Positions 57,485 to 64,000 of a stretch of 64,000 nucleotides of DNA are shown in pieces. The stretch is taken from NCBI GenBank assembly GCA_963920765.1, contig OY987244.1:1924501-1988500 (forward strand). The letters are read 5' to 3'. Numbering within the stretch: position 1 is the stretch's first letter; every line of letters begins with the position of its first letter. The translations under genes were made by a program, and so were the position numbers. The stretch comes from Ulota crispa (taxonomy: Eukaryota; Streptophyta; Bryopsida; Orthotrichales; Orthotrichaceae). A model generated the notes under the pieces. That model saw only the letters and a list, made by a program, of their open reading frames with translations, did not search any database and was not told the origin of the DNA.

Positions 57485-57560
57485 TTTCTTTTCCTCGGAG
57501 GAAACTTTTTGGCCCTTTCACCGAAGCTCCATGGATACGCTTCATCACTCATCAGTTCCC

Positions 57561-57570
57561 TTTTTATACT
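57561..57570 (+). promoter_or_regulatory. possible TATA box of the cereblon-like gene
   Basis: TTTTTATACT about 30 bp before the candidate leader exon near 57600, at the border where sequence turns from AT-rich transposon DNA to GC-richer gene sequence. Position and base content only. Confidence 0.3.
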
Positions 57571-57599
57571 GCGACACTGGCATTATGTTAACAAATTGT

Positions 57600-57720
57600 G
57601 CAGCTACTTATAACTGACCATGACGCTCTTCCGTTCTCATTGTGAATGGCTTGTTCTCTCAGATCAGGCACTCTCGATTCCTCTGCTTTGGCTCGGGAGT
57701 TTGTTTGCTACAGTTCAGGT
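57600..57720 (+). other. candidate 5' UTR exon of the cereblon-like gene
   Basis: GC-richer stretch ending CTACAGTTCAG followed by GTAAGC, a good plant donor site. No AUG frame of note. It could be the first non-coding exon, with the intron or further leader reaching to the start codon at 59364. Confidence 0.35.
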
Positions 57721-58009
57721 AAGCTTAAAGCACGGGCTTACGGTTACTGCAAGGCAGAAGTGAGAGAGAAAGAGCAGGATGCCGATGCGCGGAAGCCTTA
57801 ACTTGCTCTTTCCCGATTATGTTTGTAATAATCGCGCTTTTTTTGACATCTTATTGGAGTTTCTTCCGTTGAAATGATTCTTTCTATGGCTATCTTAATT
57901 TAAGCGATCGCGATTTCAGTAATCGTGCTTATAAAATATTTTTAGTGTTGTTAACATTTTGTTGCGATTTATTCTTGTCGTTGTGGTGGAGTGTCAGGGA
58001 GTGTGATAC

Positions 58010-58136
58010 GGGCGGGAGAAAGAGAAATAAGTGGGAGAGAGAGAAATAAGTGGGAGAGAGAAATAAGAGGGAGAGAGAGAAATAAAAGGGAGAGAGAGAA
58101 ATGAGAGGGAGAGAGAGAAATGAGAGGGAGAGAGAG
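58010..58136. repeat. GA-rich minisatellite in the cereblon leader
   Basis: About six units of GGGAGAGAGAGAAATRAG type, 18-20 bp each, all purine on the plus strand except single T bases. A short (TTTG)n tract follows at 58167-58192. Open frames on the minus strand across it are artefacts. Confidence 0.92.
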
Positions 58137-58489
58137 TTGCAGAGGATTGGTTTTTGTTGTGGCGCGTTGATTGTTTGTTTGTTTGTTTGTTTGACTGTTT
58201 AGTAGTTGATTGTCTGCTCGTGATTGACTGTTCAAATTGTTTGTGCTTGGCGCGTGGAACGTGGTTGTGATGGATTGTGATGCGAGTAACATGCGCCGGG
58301 GTGAGCTTGGTAGGGCCCAGGCGCTGGCCAGGGAGAGCACGTTGAGGAATATCGTTCGGGAATACGACATTTTTTTTGTGGATTTTATTATATTCGTATT
58401 GCGACATTTGATGCTTTAAAATTCGTTGTGTAGTTTCTGTTTTGTTGTTTTTGGTTCACTGTCGCAATTTCCTACTTACTTAGCTCCTC

Positions 58490-59120
58490 GCTTTCGGGAG
58501 CCTGAGTGAGTGTAAGTTCGCTGCATGAATTGACGGTAGTGAGCGAGTAAGCGATCAGAGCGGGAAAGTTGCGTTAGGAACTTGTGTTGGAGTTGAATGC
58601 GGAGCTAGGTTGGAGTTAGTAGGAATTTGAAGAGGAAATTGATAGATACAGGTTTTAGAGATTCAGTGAGTGATGGCGAGTGTGCAGTTGCGGCGAGTGC
58701 TATTATCTTTAATGGACTAAATGCGCACCTTGCGTGTTTTAATCTTGCTATATCGTGGTCGAGATTAGGCTGTGAGTAGGAGTTTCAGTCTGAGGGAAGG
58801 AGCTCGAGTGGTAGTCCGCTGCGTGGTTGATGAAGTGAGGGAGTTGTGAGGCAGTGATCGGCGCGGGAGTTGTGGTCACTGGATTGTGGATGTTGTAGGT
58901 GAACATGGAGCTAGGTTGTTGGTGAGCGGGAATTGAAGGAGCAGATAGAAACATACTGGTTCTTATAGTGCTGAGAGCGAGGGCCAGTGTATTCCCTACC
59001 GGATGATTGTGCAGCAGATTTTGTTATAGCGCGAGCTTTTGCCTTTCATGGACTCTTTCAGCACTTTGCCTGTTATTGACCGTGCCACATCGTGTTCGAG
59101 AATAGGCTGCGATAGGAGTC
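58490..59120 (+). repeat. diverged tandem duplication of about 305 bp in the cereblon leader
   Basis: GAGCTAGGTTGGAGTTAGT near 58602 pairs with GAGCTAGGTTGTTGGTGAG near 58907, GCGATCAGAGCGGGA with GTGATCGGCGCGGGA, and TCGTGGTCGAGATTAGGCTG near 58755 with TCGTGTTCGAGAATAGGCTG near 59091. Two units are visible, possibly with the start of a third. Confidence 0.75.
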
Positions 59121-59363
59121 GCATTATCGGACGGAGGCAGCTGAAGTGTTACTGAAGTTGCGGGCGCCGTTGAGTTACTGGAAGCCTGTTCAATTGCTAA
59201 AGAGATCGCGCTACCAGACAGTGGTAATACTGACGGGATGGAACGACTTGGAATTTACGAACTGAAATGATAAACGCGGAGCAGTGGAATTTTTTTTAGA
59301 GTTTTATCGGTTGAAAGACGGGAAGGCAAGTGAGGGATAACTTTGAGTTAACGCATTACCAGC

Positions 59364-62300
59364 ATGGACGAAGGAGACGTTGGAGTTGTAGACAACTCTC
59401 TGGCCCTGGTTCTTCGCCACTTGCAAGACTATGACGCGAGTGAAGGCTCACGCAATGAGCTCCTGCAAATGCAAAGAATCCGTGAGCTGGACACGGAACC
59501 ATTAGAAGAGGAGGAGAACGACTCTGAAGCAGACAATTGCAATGACTCAAGGTTCTTTAATCATTCCATTAGCAACTTTGTCGTTTCTCAACGGTCTTGC
59601 GTATTCAGTATACACTTGTCGATTTCCTGAACCCGGTCGTCCTCGTCAGTATCCGTGGTGATCGAATGTGCGTCGTGTTCCTGATGCTTGCGTTCTGTTA
59701 CTCTCGGCTCGTGATGGATGCGATACTTAATCTATTTGGAAGTTTCACTTAAGCCTGTCAGTGTGCACTACGATCCATCCTCTACCATTTACTGATGATC
59801 GCGCATGAATTTCTTATTTAGCCTCCAATTTCTGAGGCTGTGGTAGTATCTCTTCCACTCGCGGTTCTTTCGTTCTGAAGATTTAGATCGTTGATTCTAT
59901 CAAATCGAAGTTTTTAATTGTAGAGCTAGAATGTGGAGACTCCTCACCGTTTGATTCTTTGTTTTCTTTCCGTTGTGGTTGTCTCTTTCATTTGATTTTG
60001 AAGATGGTTTGACTCTATTCCCTTCAGTAGGAGTCTGCCACAAGACTTGCTATGCGCTATTTGTTATTTCAAGAGTTTAGCTACTCAATAGATCGTTGGT
60101 CTTGTTCCTATCCTGAAACTTCTCTATCACAGACCGGGAAAGTGTTCCGGTTGCGAATTTCTTGTATCTCGCTTATCTCCTATTTGTGGAACCCGAGTTC
60201 AGTCTGTATTCCTTTAGGGGATCAGGTGCTTCAGCAGGTTATCTGGTTCACTTAATCGTATGGTTCTGGAAAGGAAATATGAGTTACGTGGAGGTCACGC
60301 TAGCTATATTAATTTTGAATGAATACGAAAGATGAGATTTCTGTCGACACGCTAGGCGGAACGTCGGGGTTTTGGGAGGTTGAACGTAGTTAGAAGGTGA
60401 AGATTGAGTTGACAAATAAGAGTAGATGCAAATAAAGTATTGTTAAGTTGCTCAAAATTTATTTGCAAGTTTTGGAATAATGGATACCGACCAAAGTCAG
60501 AAGGTCGAGTACACGTTAGCAACAGCCGGGTGGGGTTTTATGTTGTCTGTCATTGCAGAAACTGTGATTGAACAGAGGTAGCCTACAATCTGAACTTCGT
60601 ACAACGACTCACGATCTCTTTTCTATCATGTCGTTGATTTTTAATGTCGTGATGATTTGCCGCTATACAGTTCTGTATCTAGGTTGCAATCCTACAGCTC
60701 TGCATTGGTAAATGTCGTAATGTATACTTACATTTTGTTTCAAGCCAATGCTTCTCATTTTTTGCTGTGACGATCCAAATCCTTAATTGACAAATACAGT
60801 AGGGTTGGTTGCTAGTCTGAAACATTCATACAACGTAGTCAGCACTTTGGTTAGAATATCTAACGGTAGCAATATTCTGTAGGGCATTTACTTCTCAGAT
60901 GGAGTAATGAATACGTTTTCCTAGAGGTTTTATCACTCTTCTTCACAACAGGTGCTAAAAGCAGTTCAGGGGCACCATCGGCATATTTCTTTCCAGTTCT
61001 TACCTCCTGGTTGGTGCACAGTCTGCGTACGTGGATTCGATTGGATGAGTCTCTGCAACAGTTACACTAAATGAATTTCTGTGCTCCTCTCAAAATGCTT
61101 CGTTGGCTGTCTTGAGTGCCATAGACGGGATAGACTTGTGACCTGACGGGATCTTTTACTTGAATTTCTGCTCATTGGTATTAATTGGTGATGATCATGT
61201 TTGATCTAGTTGATTGGTCGGAAATGAGCATCTAGGTGTTCAATAAGCAATAGAAATTTTCCTTTTCGAAACTTTTCGTAGGCAGTTTGATACGTATATA
61301 GTACTTGCTGGTATCAGGATGTGGCAATAAACTATGGTAAAAATTTTACGAAATATGACAATCTGTTCCTGCAGGCGTAGCTCATTTACCTTTATTTTGT
61401 CTTTGAGACTGGTGTCGAGACAAATCTTGTGAGCGTAAGAGAGGACCTTCACAAGTTTCTAAAATTATGATCTATAAATTGCTTCAATTATTTGAAAGGT
61501 TGCTGCAGTCTTCTAGCATGGTCGCTTCCTTGCTCATATAGAGATTGGTGTTAATGAGTCTCCAAGTTGAACGTTAGAGATCTTACACTCAATCCGGCTT
61601 GTGGCTGGCTTCAGCACGAATGCACGAGAAGATGGTTTCACTTCAAGTGGAGGTGGCCAGGTGGGTGGATTTACCTTCGATACCAACCTGGCTTCCATGC
61701 ACACTTATTTAGGAGGTACACTTCCTTATCTGTTAGTAGACTCGCAATATGAAACGTGTCTGGATTTGTAAGGCACTTTGTGCTTTTAGAGGAGTAAATT
61801 GCTAGTGTCTCCTTAACTAGGCACCGCGAGGTGGTCTGCGAAATAATGTGGCCATTTGCGATTGGTGCGAGGTGTCGGTTTTGTGTTTGCGGAATCCGAA
61901 ATTTGTTGGTTTTCTCTGTTCTATTGGTTCTTTGGATCTTAGAATTTTGTTGCGTATGAGCTGGGTATTTTGTCCTAGCTCTGACCAGCTTCTCAATATT
62001 TTCATTGGGGCTCTGAACTGTTTCGTTTTGCATAGAGTTTACTTCGTAACGGTGGGGTTAGATGATTCTCAATTTAGTAAGTGATTTATAAAACTGTTAT
62101 GACACAGATGTCGAGGATGTACACAGCGGTCGCTCTATTGTCGATGGTGGTGCATTCCTTACGCTGCCAATGTTCTACTTGGAGGGTGAGTTTCTAGATT
62201 CGTAAGTTGAAGTACTCATTCTTTGCGAGTGAATCTTGTTTGACTCTAAAAAACCTGCGATTGACTGCAATTTATTGTGCTGTTGTTGCTGTAACAAAGG

Positions 62301-64000
62301 GCTTTCGCTTTTGTGCGCAACAGCTGTACTGACAGTGTACGCAGTGCAATTGGACTAGTCTTGATTATCGGTATTTTTCTTGACCCAAGTAGAATAATTT
62401 TCTATTGCAAGTAAGGCACGTTACAATTACTCGTGCCAGTTTATGCCAGAGCAGGGGAAAAAAAGCGCACACAATGAGTTTTGCCATTTGGATCCTTTAT
62501 CTTCTGGATTTGGTTCTTGCATATGCAGGGATAGTATTATTCCCGGAGGATACGCTGCCGCTCCGAGTATTGCAACCGAGATTCAAGGCTGCAGTAGACA
62601 GAGCTTTGCGAAATGACGAGGCTTTGAATACGATCGGTGTGATACATGTACGAGCGAGAGATGGGCATGTCCATGTGGCGTCTATTGGCACAACTGCCGA
62701 AGTAAGTGCTCAGGTCACTATGTCTTGCAACAATCATCCTGGCATGATGATTTGAGTCAATAAACCTGCAAGTTTTACATGACTGTTCTCGTCCCCGGGT
62801 CTCGTCATTAAGAAGCAGTCGAGTGCTCCTTCAAAAGTATGTCTTTGTGGTAGTTTCGCTGATGTCATGGATGTTTTAATGGATCCCAGAACAAAGACTA
62901 AGCGATATTCTGACATCTATTATGCAGATCCGTCAATTGCGCCATCTCACTGATGGCTCTATAAATGTGGTAACAAAGGGCCGCCAACGGTTCCGCATCT
63001 GCAAGGCATGGACTGAAGCTGATGGAGCAGTATGTGACCTGTTCTCTATCCTCTATTGGTTTATTTTTATGACTTAAGTGTGAAACCTCTACTGAATGAA
63101 TTGAGTTGAAGTAACACACGATGTCTCCTATACAATGAATAGTCTGCATTTGTATTCTGTCGAAGAGCAGTTTTAGTATTTTCTAGTTTCGTAAGTTGTC
63201 TCTTTTACGTCTTTAAGCGTCATTATTTCAAGTTTAATCGTGTTAAGATCTCAAGTTAAAACCTTTTTCTTTATCACAAAATTGTTCCAATGAAGTCACT
63301 ACCGTCCTTAAACAGTAGCATTTGAAAAGCTTTAGTTACCAGAAGGTACTTTTGTGACACATTTTGTGCTAGATCTTTTGTTACAAAGTTTTGCCACTTC
63401 AGATGTATGGTTTACAGTTTAAAATAGAGCTGGATGTTTGCTTGCCACTGTCCAGCTAGCAACTTATCAAATTAAACTGACGTGTTCGCAGTTGTTTGCC
63501 CAAGTCCAAATAATTGAAGACGAAACTCCTTTGCATATTCCAAAAGATGCATTCAATCACTTAGCCGCAGTGCCTACCTTTCAGAGCGGCAAAGTCCCTC
63601 GTACAGCTGCCACCTCGCCACTTCCATACGAACATAGTGACGATGAGGCAGGTCTCCAAGCTGATGGTGACGACTTTGATGACTCGGGATCAGAGTCGGG
63701 ACTTGAGGAAGAAAAGCTGTTACCAAGGCTAGTTCTGCGCACAATGTCCACGAGTCTGCTAAATTCATTGTCAAAGTGATTTTGACAGATTTTTTGGAGA
63801 TTACTTTTCGATAGATTTGGCGATTTTTTTGCATCTAAAATTTTAAATACTAAACGAACACCAAGGAAACTGGTTTTAAGTAATGCTTGCGTATACTACG
63901 AGTCATTTAGTTGCAGATTTTTTCGAAAAGTATGGCTTCAGCAGCCAGTGTGATTATTGGGTCGAAAGTTTTGACATTTTGGAGATCACACATCGGGTGT
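59364..64000 (+). CDS. CRBN: cereblon-like protein, LON-type domain, 3'-partial
   Basis: Coding exons 59364-59551, 61615-61715, 62108-62185, 62529-62701, 62928-63029 and from 63492 have GT..AG borders and join in phase. The ATG at 59364 has an in-frame stop just upstream. Residues 1-90 are acidic and low complexity (ELDTEPLEEEENDSEAD; GGGQVGG). FTFDTNLASMHTYLGDVEDV leads into the LON substrate-binding domain from about residue 110 (LTLPMFYLEGIVLFPEDTLP; GTTAE; KGRQRFRI; AQVQIIEDE), then an acidic linker (DGDDFDDSGSESGLEEE). This order is that of plant cereblon (Arabidopsis At2g25740 type), substrate receptor of a CUL4-DDB1 ubiquitin ligase. The exon-6 frame meets a stop at 63777-63779, so a donor probably lies shortly before it; the CULT (thalidomide-binding) domain would be beyond the window. 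Intron 1 is 2.06 kb. Confidence 0.92.
59552..61614 (+). other. first coding-region intron of the cereblon-like gene
   Basis: GT at 59552 and AG at 61613-61614, 2.06 kb. The phase-2 junction gives AGC (Ser). Less AT-rich than the transposon region. No element or nested gene was recognised inside. Confidence 0.75.

Noticed and set aside
57969-58407. 133- and 137-codon minus-strand frames with Ser-Leu-Pro repeats
   Set aside because: They are translations of the GA minisatellite on the opposite strand of the cereblon leader.
63900-64000. Possible next cereblon exon near the window end (YGFSSQCDYWVESFDILEI)
   Set aside because: An AG precedes it, but the peptide does not match the cereblon region expected after the acidic linker and the exon would be cut by the window edge.

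Overview
The window looks like land-plant nuclear DNA. It holds parts of two intron-rich plant-type genes, one at each end, separated by about 55 kb of AT-rich DNA made largely of small non-autonomous DNA transposons. The species cannot be named from the sequence. The abundance of TTAA-flanked elements, which are not a usual component of flowering-plant genomes, and the GC-richer gene leaders hint at a non-flowering plant such as a bryophyte. That is an inference held at low confidence.

Left edge (1-2.7 kb): the C-terminal two thirds of a 2-oxoglutarate/Fe(II)-dependent oxygenase gene on the + strand. Eight exons join in frame and carry the HxD...H iron site and the RxS 2-oxoglutarate site. 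Right edge (about 57.6-64 kb): the 5' part of a cereblon-like gene (CRBN; LON-type substrate-binding domain) on the + strand. It has six visible coding exons and a repeat-rich 5' leader, and it runs off the window before the C-terminal CULT domain.

Middle (3-57 kb): I found no convincing protein-coding gene. The dominant component is a set of more than 20 elements flanked by TTAA or a one-base variant. Their ends read CCCCTAAAGGACC or close variants, an arrangement typical of the piggyBac superfamily (TTAA target duplication, CCC-start termini). They fall into several length families (about 140-240 bp, 650 bp, 725 bp, 800 bp, 0.9-0.97 kb and one of 2.26 kb). Four pairs abut and share a single TTAA. 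One sits precisely inside another, with unfilled copies of the same site elsewhere in the window. One is a nearly complete foldback. None encodes a transposase here.

Other elements: a 6.1-kb Mutator-like element (12.5-18.7 kb) with roughly 0.25-kb terminal inverted repeats, arms full of AGTTGYA/TRCAACT motifs and a central 81-bp tandem array with a four-unit higher-order period; a 0.3-kb MITE with the same ends at 34.4 kb; PIF/Harbinger-like MITEs with TAA/TTA duplications, nested three deep at 25.7-26.8 kb; three short non-autonomous Helitrons (45.0, 54.4 and 55.1 kb); a foldback MITE just upstream of the CRBN leader; a 25-bp minisatellite; several microsatellites; and a triplicated perfect 18-bp palindrome. 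All similarity statements come from reading by eye, so identities are approximate.
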